The notes under the pieces: generated by a model | What the model was told of the DNA's origin: nothing | What the model saw: only the letters and a program-made list of their open reading frames with translations | Databases searched by the model: none | Translations under genes and position numbers: made by a program | Assembly (NCBI RefSeq): GCF_001693485.1 | Contig: NZ_MAXC01000005.1 | Location: 1-64,000 of the forward strand | Source of the DNA: Bradyrhizobium sp. LMTR 3 | GTDB taxonomy: Bacteria; Pseudomonadota; Alphaproteobacteria; Rhizobiales; Xanthobacteraceae | Reading direction: 5' to 3' | Length of the DNA stretch: 64,000 nt | Shown: piece after piece, positions 29,260 through 38,151 of the stretch | How the letters are laid out: each line of letters opens with the position of its first letter | Numbering within the stretch: the first letter of the stretch is position 1

Positions 29260-30263
29260 CGGACAGCCTCCTTGCGCTTGGCCGCAGACAGTCCTGCAAG
29301 GCCTTTGAACGAAAACAGGCCGATCAGCCCCTGCGGCCGCGCCAGCGAGATCGCGATGATCAGGCCGCCATAGACGATCAGGTCGACACCGCGACCGGAG
29401 CCCCCGACATAGGACCGCGTCAATTCGGTGAGCGGGATCAGGATCACCGCGCCCAGCATCGGACCCCATAGCGTGCCGATGCCGCCGAGCACCGCAGGCA
29501 ACGCCATCAGCAGCGAGAACTGAAAGCCCATGACGCTCTCGGGATCGATAAAGTAGACGAACTGCGCATAGAAGCTGCCGCCGATGGCGACCAGGAATGC
29601 CGATACCGCCGCCGCGCCCATCTTGGAATTGAACACGTCGACGCCGAGGCTTTCAGCGGCTTCCGGATTGTCCTTCACCGCGCGCCACCAATAGCCCCAT
29701 TTGGAATCCTCCAGCCACCAGGTGACGAACCAGGCGACGCAGGCAAGCGCCAGCGCGAAGTAGAAGTATGGCAGCTTGCTGCGTGGGAACTGGAATTTCA
29801 GCCAGCTATCGCCACGCGCCGGGATTTCGATCCCCATCGCAGCACCAGCCCAATCCCAGTTGTGGAACAGCAGCAGCCCGATCTCGGCAATGACGATGGT
29901 GGCGATGACGAAGTAGTGCCCGCGCAGCCGGAAGCAGGGATAGCCCAGCGCCATCGCAATCAGCGCGGAGATCACGCCGCCGCCGAGCATGCCGAACCAT
30001 GGCAGCACACCGAACTTGGTAAACAGCAGCGCGGTGGTATAGGCGCCAAGTCCGAAGTAGAGCGCGTGGCCGAGCGAGATCTGCCCGCAATAGCCGGAAA
30101 GGATATTCCAGCTTTGCGACAACGCACCCCACATCAGCGTCAGCACCATGATGTTCTGGACGTAAACGTCTTTGACGAACAGCGGAACGGTGGCCGCAAT
30201 CGCGGCGAGAACACAGGCAACGATGAGGTCGCGGCGGCGGCGTTCTGCGAAAGCGGTATCCAT
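29256..30263 (-). CDS. livM: branched-chain amino acid type ABC transporter, permease LivM
   Basis: A 335-residue inner-membrane permease with about nine or ten hydrophobic segments. It contains the family motif WNILSGYCGQISLGHALYFGLGAY (near residues 52-75) and RAVKDNPEAAESLGVDVFNSK, the loop that contacts the ATPases. Start MDTAFAERRRRD at 30263 shares one base with the livH stop. Charged N-terminal residues precede the first membrane segment. Confidence 0.94.
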   Translation of the reverse strand: MDTAFAERRRRDLIVACVLAAIAATVPLFVKDVYVQNIMVLTLMWGALSQSWNILSGYCGQISLGHALYFGLGAYTTALLFTKFGVLPWFGMLGGGVISALIAMALGYPCFRLRGHYFVIATIVIAEIGLLLFHNWDWAGAAMGIEIPARGDSWLKFQFPRSKLPYFYFALALACVAWFVTWWLEDSKWGYWWRAVKDNPEAAESLGVDVFNSKMGAAAVSAFLVAIGGSFYAQFVYFIDPESVMGFQFSLLMALPAVLGGIGTLWGPMLGAVILIPLTELTRSYVGGSGRGVDLIVYGGLIIAISLARPQGLIGLFSFKGLAGLSAAKRKEAVR

Positions 30264-31141
30264 CACATCGATCCGAACAGGCCGCGCGGCCGGACAAAAA
30301 CCACAAGGAGATAGACGGCATAGATGCCGACCGCCTTGAGCGACGGCGGCAGCAACATTGCGGTCGTGGCCTCGACGAGGCCGACGATGATGCCGCCGGC
30401 GAACGCACCAAACACGCTGCCAAAGCCGCCGAGCGCCACCGTCACATAGGCAATCAGCGCAAACGAGGCGCCGACATCGGGATAGATGTAAAAGAAGATC
30501 GCCATGACCGCGCCGGCGAGGCCCACCAGCGCCGCGCCGAGGCCCCAGCCCAGCGCAAACACCTTGTTCTTGTCGATGCCGACCAGCGCCACCGCGCCGG
30601 CATCCTCGCGGGTCGCTTCCAGCGCGCGGCCGAAATCGGTGCGGTTGATGAAGAGATAGAGCGCGCCGAACGCTGCAATCGCCACCAGTGCCCCGACCAG
30701 TTGCGGCACCGGCAGGTAAATCCCGGCGATCGAGACAGTTTTGCCGCCGAGCCAGGAATGGGTGACGCTGCGATAGTCGGGCGTGAAGAAGTATTGTGCC
30801 AGGCCGCGCATGACGATGGCGAGGCCAAAGGTCGAGAAAATCTGCACCATGCCGGCATTGGCTTTCGCGCGCACGGCAAAGCGCACAATCAATAGATACA
30901 CGACGGCCCCGAACACGAACAGGGCGGCGGCGACCAGCGGTGCCGACAGCAAGGGATCGATCGCAAAGAACACGAACAGGAAGAACGTCGCGTACATCGC
31001 GATCATCAGGAATTCGCCATGGGCGAAGTTCACGACGTCCATCAGCCCGAAGATCAGCGCGAGGCCGACGGCGATGAGGCCGTAAAGCAGGCCCATGAGC
31101 AGGCCGCTCGCCAGGCTTTGGATGATGGTTTCGGCTGTCAT
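30263..31141 (-). CDS. livH: branched-chain amino acid type ABC transporter, permease LivH
   Basis: A 292-residue permease with about eight membrane segments. The family motif is LMDVVNFAHGEFLMIAMYAT (near residue 35), and the ATPase-contact loop is RALEATREDAGAVALVGIDKN. Start MTAETIIQSLASG at 31141 is chosen because the upstream in-frame part is translated repeat DNA. It is separated from livK by 167 bases that hold the family H repeat. Confidence 0.94.
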   Translation of the reverse strand: MTAETIIQSLASGLLMGLLYGLIAVGLALIFGLMDVVNFAHGEFLMIAMYATFFLFVFFAIDPLLSAPLVAAALFVFGAVVYLLIVRFAVRAKANAGMVQIFSTFGLAIVMRGLAQYFFTPDYRSVTHSWLGGKTVSIAGIYLPVPQLVGALVAIAAFGALYLFINRTDFGRALEATREDAGAVALVGIDKNKVFALGWGLGAALVGLAGAVMAIFFYIYPDVGASFALIAYVTVALGGFGSVFGAFAGGIIVGLVEATTAMLLPPSLKAVGIYAVYLLVVFVRPRGLFGSM

Positions 31142-31160
31142 GGGTATGCCCCCATCGCAC

Positions 31161-31277
31161 GTCGTCCCTGCGAACGCAGGGACCCATAACCACCGGAGTT
31201 GCATTTGAAGGAAGGGCGTGAGGCCACGATGAAACCGATGCTCCCCGGCGTATGGGTCCCTGCGTTCGCAGGGACGA
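31161..31277. repeat. palindromic intergenic repeat, family H, inside the liv operon
   Basis: GTCGTCCCTGCGAACGCAGG then GACCCATA at the left, and TATGGGTCCCTGCGTTCGCA then GGGACGAC at the right. Each arm is itself a small hairpin (CCCTGCG-AA-CGCAGGG). It lies between livK and livH. Confidence 0.8.
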
Positions 31278-31308
31278 CGCTGCGTTTGTGATGTCTCTCC
31301 AGAAGGCG

Positions 31309-32559
31309 TCAGCCTTTCTTCATCGGCCAGACGGCTTCGGCGATGGCGGCCTGCGGCGGGAAGATGGTGACGAACTTGCCGCCGATATATTGCAGCAGCA
31401 CCGGGTCGGCGTCGTTGTTCTGGCCCAACTCGTCGAACTTCACGCGCTTCCAGGGCATGATGGTCTGCTCGCCCGGGATGTCGGTGGCGACCAGCGCCTC
31501 GCGGATCTTCTCGCCGTCGGTCGACTTGGCGCGATTGATGGCGTCCGCCATCACCAACAGCCCCATGAACTGGCGCGAGGTGAGGTCGTTAAAATCCTTG
31601 CCCGACTTCTCCTTGAACATGGCGTTGACCTTGCCGACCATCGGCCGCTTGGCGGCGAGATCGAGCGAGAAGCTGCCGCGCGAGATCACGCCTTCGAGCT
31701 TGTCGCCGACCGCATCATACAGCGCCTTTTCGGAGAAGCCGGCGTTCTGCGCCACGATCGCGTTCGGCTTGTAGCCGAGCTCGGCCATGGTCTTGACCAG
31801 CAGGATACCGTCGGTGGTGTAGCTCGAGGGCATCAGCACGTCGGCATTCGCCGTCTTGAGCTGCTGTACTTCCGCCGACAAGGACGGCGAGTTGGAGCGG
31901 TACTTGATGTCGGAGATGACCTTGTAGCCACGCTCGGAGGCCAGCTTGAGCTGGGTGTTGGCGGAGTCGGTGCCGAAAATGGTGTCCTCGTGGAACAGCG
32001 CCAGCGTGTCGATCTTGGTGCCCTTCTTCTTCATCGCATCGAAAAAGTTGAACATCGCGGCCGAGAACATCTCGTCATGCGGCGCGGCGCGGAAATAGAA
32101 TTTGAGGCCGCGCTTGTGCAGGCTCGGCGAGGAATTGTCTGCCGAGATGAACGGGACCTGGTAACGCTCGCAGATCTGGCTGACGGTGACGGCAACCGCG
32201 CTCTGATAGGTGCCGATGACGGCGCAGACTTTTTCCTGGGTGATCAGGCGCTCGGTCTCGGCGCGGCCCTTCTGCGGATCGGCCTGATGGTCGGCGAAGA
32301 CGAGGCGGATCTTGGCGCCGCCGAGGCCGGGTAATCCCTCGCCCTTCGCAAGCGGCAAGTCGAAATCGTGATTCTTGTTGATGATGTCGAGCGCAGTCTC
32401 GAACGACTTCTGGGCGTCGACGCCCATCTGCGCACTGGCGCCGGAGAACGGATAGATGACGCCGATCACCACTTCGGACGTTTGGGCGCGAGCGGCGATC
32501 GGGCCGAGCGCAGCGGCAGCAGTAGCTCCAAGCAAGACGTTACGGCGCGTGATGTTCAT
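31309..32559 (-). CDS. livK: ABC transporter substrate-binding protein (LivK type)
   Basis: A 416-residue periplasmic binding protein of the type I fold. The N-terminus MNITRRNVLLGATAAAALGP has a twin Arg and hydrophobic stretch ending near ARAQ, a Tat-type signal. The mature protein starts VVIGVIYPFSGASAQMG. The pocket region includes CAVIGTYQSAVAVTVS and FISADNSSPSL. The usual S-x-x-T pocket residues are replaced by TYQSAVA, so the ligand may not be a branched-chain amino acid. It is 82 bases after the DUF1445 gene in the same direction. Confidence 0.94.
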   Translation of the reverse strand: MNITRRNVLLGATAAAALGPIAARAQTSEVVIGVIYPFSGASAQMGVDAQKSFETALDIINKNHDFDLPLAKGEGLPGLGGAKIRLVFADHQADPQKGRAETERLITQEKVCAVIGTYQSAVAVTVSQICERYQVPFISADNSSPSLHKRGLKFYFRAAPHDEMFSAAMFNFFDAMKKKGTKIDTLALFHEDTIFGTDSANTQLKLASERGYKVISDIKYRSNSPSLSAEVQQLKTANADVLMPSSYTTDGILLVKTMAELGYKPNAIVAQNAGFSEKALYDAVGDKLEGVISRGSFSLDLAAKRPMVGKVNAMFKEKSGKDFNDLTSRQFMGLLVMADAINRAKSTDGEKIREALVATDIPGEQTIMPWKRVKFDELGQNNDADPVLLQYIGGKFVTIFPPQAAIAEAVWPMKKG

Positions 32560-32641
32560 GGCGATATCCTTTGTGGGTCGGCAACTATCGATGAAACGGG
32601 CGAAGGGTACGGTAAAGCCTCAATGAGCAGCACGGGCTGCA

Positions 32642-33493
32642 TCAAAGCACGGCAAGCGCTTTGTTCCTGAGATCGGTCACCAGCATCAATCCGGGCGCAT
32701 GCGTGATCGCAAACGGCACCTTGGCGGCTGCGATCACCGATTGCGGCGTCACGCCGCAAGCCCAGAACACCGGAATTTCGTCGGCCTCCACCGGCACCGG
32801 ATCCCCGTAGTCGGGTTTGGCGAGGTCGGCGATGCCGATCGATTGCGGAAGACCGATATGGACCGGCGCACCGTGCACCGACGGAAAACGCGAGGTAATC
32901 TGTATCGCGCGTATCGCATCCGCCGGCTTGAACGGCCGCATCGTCACCACCATTGGACCGGCAAACGGACCAGCAGGGCTGCAGGCGATATTGGTGCGGA
33001 ACATCGGCACGCGCACGTCGCGCTCGATATGGCGGATCGGGAGACCTTCCTCCAGCAGCGCCTCTTCGAAGGAGAACGAGCAGCCGAGCACGAAGGCGAC
33101 GAGATCATCGCGCCAGTGCGCCATGATGTCGGTCGGCTCTTCGACGATTTCGCCGTCGCGCCAGATGCGATAGCGCGGCAGGTCGGTGCGGATATCGAGA
33201 TCGAGGCCGAGCGCGGGAATGCGGGGGTCGCCGACGTCGGACATGCCGATGATCGGGCATGGTTTGGGATTGAGTTGACAGAACCGGTGAAACGCGGCCG
33301 CTAACTTCTCGGGCAGAATCGCAAGATTGCCCTGGACGAAGCCGTTGGCCACACCCGCTGTGTGAGTAGCCATGCCGTTGCGGCACGCATGCCGGGCTGC
33401 CACGCTGGGCGATAAATCTGGCCTATCGCGGCCCGTAGTTTCCGTCCTCGCCAAGCCGGTCATCGTTGTCCCCGCTTCCATTCTTATCGACAT
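32642..33493 (-). CDS. DUF1445 / YcsI family putative hydro-lyase
   Basis: A 283-residue protein of the YcsI/DUF1445 family, which includes mammalian D-glutamate cyclase and bacterial proteins annotated as putative hydro-lyases. Residues [47 protein letters not shown] and the repeated [12 protein letters not shown] and [12 protein letters not shown] are family landmarks. Several in-frame ATGs (33493, 33481, 33463) are possible. It is the first gene before livKHMGF and divergent from a LysR gene. The reaction here is unknown; a cyclic amide or hydroxy acid is suggested by the neighbours. Confidence 0.85.
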   Translation of the reverse strand: MSIRMEAGTTMTGLARTETTGRDRPDLSPSVAARHACRNGMATHTAGVANGFVQGNLAILPEKLAAAFHRFCQLNPKPCPIIGMSDVGDPRIPALGLDLDIRTDLPRYRIWRDGEIVEEPTDIMAHWRDDLVAFVLGCSFSFEEALLEEGLPIRHIERDVRVPMFRTNIACSPAGPFAGPMVVTMRPFKPADAIRAIQITSRFPSVHGAPVHIGLPQSIGIADLAKPDYGDPVPVEADEIPVFWACGVTPQSVIAAAKVPFAITHAPGLMLVTDLRNKALAVL

Positions 33494-33513
33494 CTACTCC
33501 CGCATATGGCTAT

Positions 33514-33563
33514 GATAATGTCTAATCGTCTTTTCTAATCAAATTCGATAAATACTAATTATC
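33514..33563. promoter_or_regulatory. candidate LysR operator between DUF1445 and LysR genes
   Basis: An AT-rich 90-base divergent region. TCTAATC occurs at 33521-33527 and 33534-33540, ACTAATT at 33554-33560, and the outer pair GATAAT / ATTATC at 33514 and 33558 is inverted. The layout fits a regulator binding several turns of the helix. Confidence 0.45.
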
Positions 33564-33583
33564 AACCTGCGGGCCGAGGGTGC

Positions 33584-34501
33584 ATGACTGATTTCAAGGC
33601 AATTGAGACTTTCATGTGGGTGGTGACGCTTGGCAGCTTTCGCGGCGCGGCCCAGAAGCTGAACACGACGCAGCCGGCGATTTCGCAACGGATCGCCCAA
33701 CTCGAGCGCGAGGTGGGCGTGAAGCTCTTGCAGCGCGACCGTCGCATGGTGCTGCCGACGCCGAGCGGACGGCAATTGATGGTCTATGCCGAGAAGCTGA
33801 TCGGGCTGCGCTCGGAAATGCTCGCCGTGGTCGGCGATCGCTCGGCGATGCGCGGCGTGCTGCGGCTCGGTGTCGCCGAAACCATCGTACACACCTGGCT
33901 GCCGCAACTGATCAAGAGCGTCAATTACGCCTACCCCAACCTCTCGCTCGAGATCGAGGTCGACATCACCTCGAATTTGCGCAACCGGCTGTTGGCGCAG
34001 GAGATCGAACTCGCCTTCGTGCTCGGCCCGCTGACGGCGCCGATGGTCAACAACCGGGCACTGTGCGATTATCCGGTGGGTTTTACGGCCAGCCCCTCGC
34101 TCGGCCTCGGCAAGCAGGAACTGACGCTGCACGATCTGGCGAAGTTCCCCATCATCACGTTTTCGCGCCGTACCCAGCCCTATGAGATCGTGCGCTCCCT
34201 GTTCAACCGCCCTGACCTGCCGCCGATACGGCTGCATGCCAGCGCCTCGCTCGCAACCGTGATCCACATGGCGATCGAAGGTCTCGGTATCGCCCTGATA
34301 CCGACTGCGATCGTCGAGGACGACATGGCAAACGGGCGGCTACAATTGCTGTCGACCAATCTGGAGTTGGCGCCGCTGACGTTTTCGGCAAGCTGGCTCG
34401 CCTCCCCCGACACGGTCGCGGTGGAGCGCGTGGTCGAACTTGCGGCCAGCCTGGCCCGCGGCGGCGTCATTGTTGACGCGCCGCCGCAGGCGCGTCATTG
34501 A
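33584..34501 (+). CDS. LysR-family transcriptional regulator
   Basis: A 305-residue regulator. The winged helix-turn-helix is at residues 1-60 (AIETFMWVVTLGSFRGAAQK then LNTTQPAISQRIAQLE), and the effector domain is from about 90 to 295. GAGGG lies 5 bases before the ATG. Transcribed away from the DUF1445-liv operon and followed at 56 bases by the carbamoylase-type hydrolase gene, it is the natural regulator of both. The effector is unknown. Confidence 0.93.
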   Translation: MTDFKAIETFMWVVTLGSFRGAAQKLNTTQPAISQRIAQLEREVGVKLLQRDRRMVLPTPSGRQLMVYAEKLIGLRSEMLAVVGDRSAMRGVLRLGVAETIVHTWLPQLIKSVNYAYPNLSLEIEVDITSNLRNRLLAQEIELAFVLGPLTAPMVNNRALCDYPVGFTASPSLGLGKQELTLHDLAKFPIITFSRRTQPYEIVRSLFNRPDLPPIRLHASASLATVIHMAIEGLGIALIPTAIVEDDMANGRLQLLSTNLELAPLTFSASWLASPDTVAVERVVELAASLARGGVIVDAPPQARH

Positions 34502-34557
34502 AATGACCGAACAAGAACGAATAATCGCGCCTGCCACCTGATCTCCCGGAACAGTGC

Positions 34558-35808
34558 ATGACCAAGATCGGCTCCAATCTGCAAATCGATTCTGCCCGCC
34601 TGTGGGGCACGATTCACGAAACCGCCAAATTCGGCGCGACACCGAAAGGCGGCGTGCGGCGGCTGACGCTCGGGCCTGAAGACAAGCAGGTGCGCGACTG
34701 GTTCCGCGAGCGGTGCGAGGCCGCAGGGCTGGAAGTGCATGTCGACGCGCTGGGCTCGATGTTCGGCCTGCGCAAGGGGCGCGACATGTCGAAGGCGCCG
34801 GTTGGGCTCGGCTCCCACCTCGACACGCAACCGACTGGCGGCAAATATGACGGCGTGCTCGGCACGCTGGCGGCGCTGGAAGTGGTGCGCACGCTCAACG
34901 ACGCGGGAATAGAAACCGAGACGCCGATCTGCATCTGCAACTGGACAAACGAGGAAGGCTCGCGGTTTGCGCCGGCGATGATGGCTTCCGCCGCATACGT
35001 CGGTGATTTCACCACCGACGACATTTTGTCGCGCAAGGACGCCGAGGGCGTCACGGTGGCGGAGGCGCTCGACAGCATCGGGTATCGCGGTGACGCGCCG
35101 GTGGGTCGCCAAAAATTCTCCGGCTTCGTCGAGCTGCATATCGAACAGGGGCCGATCCTGGAGGCCGAGAACAAGACCATTGGCGTGGTCGATTCCGGCC
35201 AGGGAGTTCTGTGGTACGACGGCAAGATCACCGGCTTCGAGAGCCATGCCGGCTCGACGCCGATGCCGCTGCGCCGCGACGCGCTGGCGACGCTGTCGGA
35301 AATCGTGCTGGCGATGGAAGCAATCGCCAAGAAGCACGGGCCGAAAGCGGTCGGCACCGTCGGCGAGGCGGTGATCGCCAATCCCTCGCGCAACGTCATT
35401 CCCGGCGAGATCGCCTTCACGGTGGATTGCCGCAGCGCGGATGCTGCCATCATGGACGCGCTGGACAGGGATTTGCGCGACGCGATTGCCGAGATCGCGG
35501 CGCGACGCAAGGTCGACGTCCAGTTCGACCTGATCTGGCGCAAACCGCCGACCCATTTCGATCCCAAGCTGGTGGATGCGGTGGAGAACGCCGCAAAAAT
35601 GCTCGGCTATTCGCATCGCCGCATCACCTCCGGTGCCGGCCACGACGCCTGCAACCTCAACACCGTGATGCCGACCGCCATGGTGTTCGTGCCCTGCAAG
35701 GACGGCATCAGCCACAACGAGCTCGAAGACGCCACCCAGGCCGATTGCGCGGCGGGCGCCAACGTGCTGATGCATACCGTGCTGGCGCTGGCCGGCGTCG
35801 CGTCCTGA
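34558..35808 (+). CDS. Zn-dependent N-carbamoylase / allantoate amidohydrolase family hydrolase
   Basis: A 416-residue M20-type di-metal amidohydrolase that splits N-carbamoyl amino acids, allantoate, ureidoglycolate or related ureido compounds. Metal ligands are visible in VGLGSHLDTQPTGGKYDG (near residue 83), NWTNEEGSRF (near 127) and ELHIEQGP (near 190). The dimer-domain residues are in GFESHAGSTPMPLRRDA, and the final SGAGHDACN plus CKDGISHNE complete the family pattern. There is no signal peptide, so it is cytoplasmic. It lies between the LysR and 2-hydroxyacid dehydrogenase genes. Confidence 0.9.
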   Translation: MTKIGSNLQIDSARLWGTIHETAKFGATPKGGVRRLTLGPEDKQVRDWFRERCEAAGLEVHVDALGSMFGLRKGRDMSKAPVGLGSHLDTQPTGGKYDGVLGTLAALEVVRTLNDAGIETETPICICNWTNEEGSRFAPAMMASAAYVGDFTTDDILSRKDAEGVTVAEALDSIGYRGDAPVGRQKFSGFVELHIEQGPILEAENKTIGVVDSGQGVLWYDGKITGFESHAGSTPMPLRRDALATLSEIVLAMEAIAKKHGPKAVGTVGEAVIANPSRNVIPGEIAFTVDCRSADAAIMDALDRDLRDAIAEIAARRKVDVQFDLIWRKPPTHFDPKLVDAVENAAKMLGYSHRRITSGAGHDACNLNTVMPTAMVFVPCKDGISHNELEDATQADCAAGANVLMHTVLALAGVAS

Positions 35809-35835
35809 TATCAAACCAAGAAACGGGGGAATGCC

Positions 35836-36753
35836 GTGCGCGGAGTTTTCGTCGACGCCAATGAATCGCTGGCCGTGATCTTTGAGCGGCTTCAGAACCC
35901 CGGCGATCCCGAGGTGCGGATCAACCGGAATCCCGATATCACCTCGGATCAATATCCCGGGATACTCGACGGCGCCGAGATCGCGATCGTCGATCACACC
36001 GCGCTGCCGATCGATATCGCGAAGAAATGCACGGGGCTGAAGCACGTGGTGTTTCTCGGCACCGGCGCACGCAGCTACATGAATCCGGAAGAGCTCGCCG
36101 AACTCGGAATCCAGGTCCACCTGATCAAGGGCTATGGCGACACGGCGGTCGCCGAATGCGCTGTTGCGCTAATGTGGGAAGGCGCGCGCGGACTTGCGAA
36201 AATGGATCGCGGTATCCGGGCCGGCAATTGGCTGCGCGATGACGGCATGCAACTGACCGGCAAGACGCTCGGCCTGATCGGCTTTGGCGGCATCGCCGCG
36301 GAAGTGGCGCGGATCGCGATCGGCTCGGGCATGCGCGTCGTCGCCTGGAACCGGTCGCCGAAAAAACATCCGAAAGTCGAGTTCGTCGATCTCGACGAAC
36401 TCTTGACCGAGAGCGACGTCGTCTCGATCCATCTGTTGCTCAACGACGAGACACGCGGCCTGATCTCGCGCGCCTGCATCGAGGCGATGAAACCCGGCGT
36501 CATCCTGATCAACACCGCACGCGGCGCCATCGTCGACGAGGAAGCGATGATCGAGGCGCTGAAATCGGGCCAGATCCGCCATGCCGGCCTCGACGTCTTC
36601 AACATCGAACCGCTGCCGGCGGATCATCCGCTGACCAAACTGCCGAACGTGACGCTGTCGGCGCATTCGGCGTTCCGCACGCCGGAAGCGAGCGAGAATC
36701 TGATGCGCGCGGCGTGGGAGCATTGTCGAAGGATTGTTGTGAAGGGGAAATAG
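35836..36753 (+). CDS. D-isomer specific 2-hydroxyacid dehydrogenase
   Basis: A 305-residue NAD(P)-dependent enzyme that interconverts a 2-oxo acid and a D-2-hydroxy acid. The Rossmann motif is LGLIGFGGIAAEVARIA (near residue 148). The catalytic Arg is in NTARGAIVDEEAM, Glu in DVFNIEPLPADHP and His in LSAHSAFRTPEAS. It starts with GTG at 35836, preceded by GGGGGA, 27 bases after the hydrolase stop, so the two genes are probably cotranscribed. A glyoxylate- or tartronate-like substrate would suit the context but is not shown. Confidence 0.9.
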   Translation: MRGVFVDANESLAVIFERLQNPGDPEVRINRNPDITSDQYPGILDGAEIAIVDHTALPIDIAKKCTGLKHVVFLGTGARSYMNPEELAELGIQVHLIKGYGDTAVAECAVALMWEGARGLAKMDRGIRAGNWLRDDGMQLTGKTLGLIGFGGIAAEVARIAIGSGMRVVAWNRSPKKHPKVEFVDLDELLTESDVVSIHLLLNDETRGLISRACIEAMKPGVILINTARGAIVDEEAMIEALKSGQIRHAGLDVFNIEPLPADHPLTKLPNVTLSAHSAFRTPEASENLMRAAWEHCRRIVVKGK

Positions 36754-36758
36754 CCCTC

Positions 36759-36892
36759 TTCCTTCTCCCCTTGTGGGAGAAGGTGGATCGCTGACGCGCA
36801 GCGGCAGCGAGACGGATGAGGGGTCTGTCTCCGCGGAGAGAACCCCCTCCTCCGGCGCTTCGCGCCACCTTCTCCCACAAGGGGAGAAGGGA
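36759..36892. repeat. palindromic intergenic repeat, family G
   Basis: CCTTCTCCCCTTGTGGGAGA then AGGTGG at the left, and CCACCTTCTCCCACAAGGGG then AGAAGG at the right. The central part contains GGATGAGGGGTCTG and CCCCTCCTCCGGCGCTTCG. It separates the convergent dehydrogenase and tartrate dehydrogenase genes. Confidence 0.8.
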
Positions 36893-36897
36893 AGAAA

Positions 36898-37977
36898 TCA
36901 ATCCACCATCTCCGCCACCGCTTTGCCGCAGGCGACCGTATCCGCATTGCCGCCGAGATCGCGCGTGCGTAGCGTGCGTTCGCCCAGCGTACGCTCGATG
37001 GCGCCGACGATGGACTCCGCCGCCTGCTTCTCGCCGAGATGCTCCAGCATCATCGCGCCGGACCAGATCATGCCGATCGGGTTGGCAATCCCCTGCCCGG
37101 CAATATCTGGCGCCGATCCATGCACCGGCTCGAACACGGACGGAAAGTTACCTTCCGGGTTGATGTTGCCGGATGGCGCGATGCCGATGGTGCCGGTGCA
37201 GGCCGGGCCGAGATCGGAGAGAATGTCGCCGAACAAATTGGAGCCGACCACGACGTCGAACCAGTCCGGATGCAGCACGAAATTCGCGGTCAAGATATCG
37301 ATGTGGTACTTGTCCCACTTCACGCCTGGATATTTCTTCGCCATCGCCTCCACGCGCGCGTCCCAATAAGGCATCGTGATCGAGATGCCGTTGGACTTGG
37401 TCGCCGAGGTCAGATGCTTCTTCGGCCGCGACTGCGCCAGCTCGAACGCGAATTTCAGGATGCGGTCGACGCCGGTGCGCGTCATCACCGTCTGTTGCGT
37501 GACGAATTCACGGTCGGTATCGGGGAACATGCGGCCGCCGACGGAGGAATACTCGCCCTCAGTATTCTCGCGCACCACCCAGAAATCGATATCGCCGGGC
37601 TTGCGGTTGGCGAGCGGCGACGGCACGCCGGGCATCAGCCGCACCGGGCGCAGGTTGACGTACTGATCGAACTCGCGCCGGAACTTGATCAGCGAGCCCC
37701 ACAGCGAAACGTGATCGGGGATTTTCGCGGGCCAGCCGACCGCGCCGAAATAGATCGCATCATGATTGCCGATCTGCGCCTTCCAGTCCTCCGGCATCAT
37801 CTCGCCATGCTTTTCGTAATAGTCCCAGGACGCGAAATCGAAATGATCGAAATGCACGGCAACGCCGTGCTTTTTCGCCGCCGCCTCCAGCACGCGCAGG
37901 CCCTCGGGGATCACTTCCTTGCCGATGCCGTCACCGGGAATGACCGCGATCCGATACTGCTTTTTGGCGCTGCTCAT
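36898..37977 (-). CDS. tartrate dehydrogenase / D-malate decarboxylating dehydrogenase
   Basis: A 359-residue NAD- and Mn-dependent member of the isocitrate/isopropylmalate dehydrogenase family. The N-terminus is YRIAVIPGDGIGKEVIPEGL. The substrate Arg and Tyr region is VNLRPVRLMPGVPSPL and RENTEGEYSSVGGRMF, and the metal Asp region is GSNLFGDILSDLGPACTGTI. FEPVHGSAPDIAGQGIANPI binds NAD. The absence of the Ser of isocitrate dehydrogenase and the length support tartrate/D-malate specificity. It is convergent with the 2-hydroxyacid dehydrogenase gene and divergent from the SDR gene. Confidence 0.92.
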   Translation of the reverse strand: MSSAKKQYRIAVIPGDGIGKEVIPEGLRVLEAAAKKHGVAVHFDHFDFASWDYYEKHGEMMPEDWKAQIGNHDAIYFGAVGWPAKIPDHVSLWGSLIKFRREFDQYVNLRPVRLMPGVPSPLANRKPGDIDFWVVRENTEGEYSSVGGRMFPDTDREFVTQQTVMTRTGVDRILKFAFELAQSRPKKHLTSATKSNGISITMPYWDARVEAMAKKYPGVKWDKYHIDILTANFVLHPDWFDVVVGSNLFGDILSDLGPACTGTIGIAPSGNINPEGNFPSVFEPVHGSAPDIAGQGIANPIGMIWSGAMMLEHLGEKQAAESIVGAIERTLGERTLRTRDLGGNADTVACGKAVAEMVD

Positions 37978-38151
37978 CGAGAGTTTCCTTGTTGTCTTGC
38001 CCGGCCGCTAATGCCGGTTATTCGATTGTCTTGCAATGGACCAATCCTGCCTGCCGCGCAACGCTGCACTGCAATGTTGACCGAGACGGCGCCCGCCGCT
38101 TACCAATTTCGCTGACCGTCTTCTACCCTCCTCTCACCACACGAGAATCCC

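Noticed and set aside
29256..31193. LivM fused to a 300-residue N-terminal extension
   Set aside because: The extension is an out-of-frame reading of livH; MDTAFAERRRRD at 30263 starts the real permease.
34495..36120. 541-codon open frame opposite the LysR, hydrolase and dehydrogenase genes
   Set aside because: It crosses three well-supported genes on the other strand.
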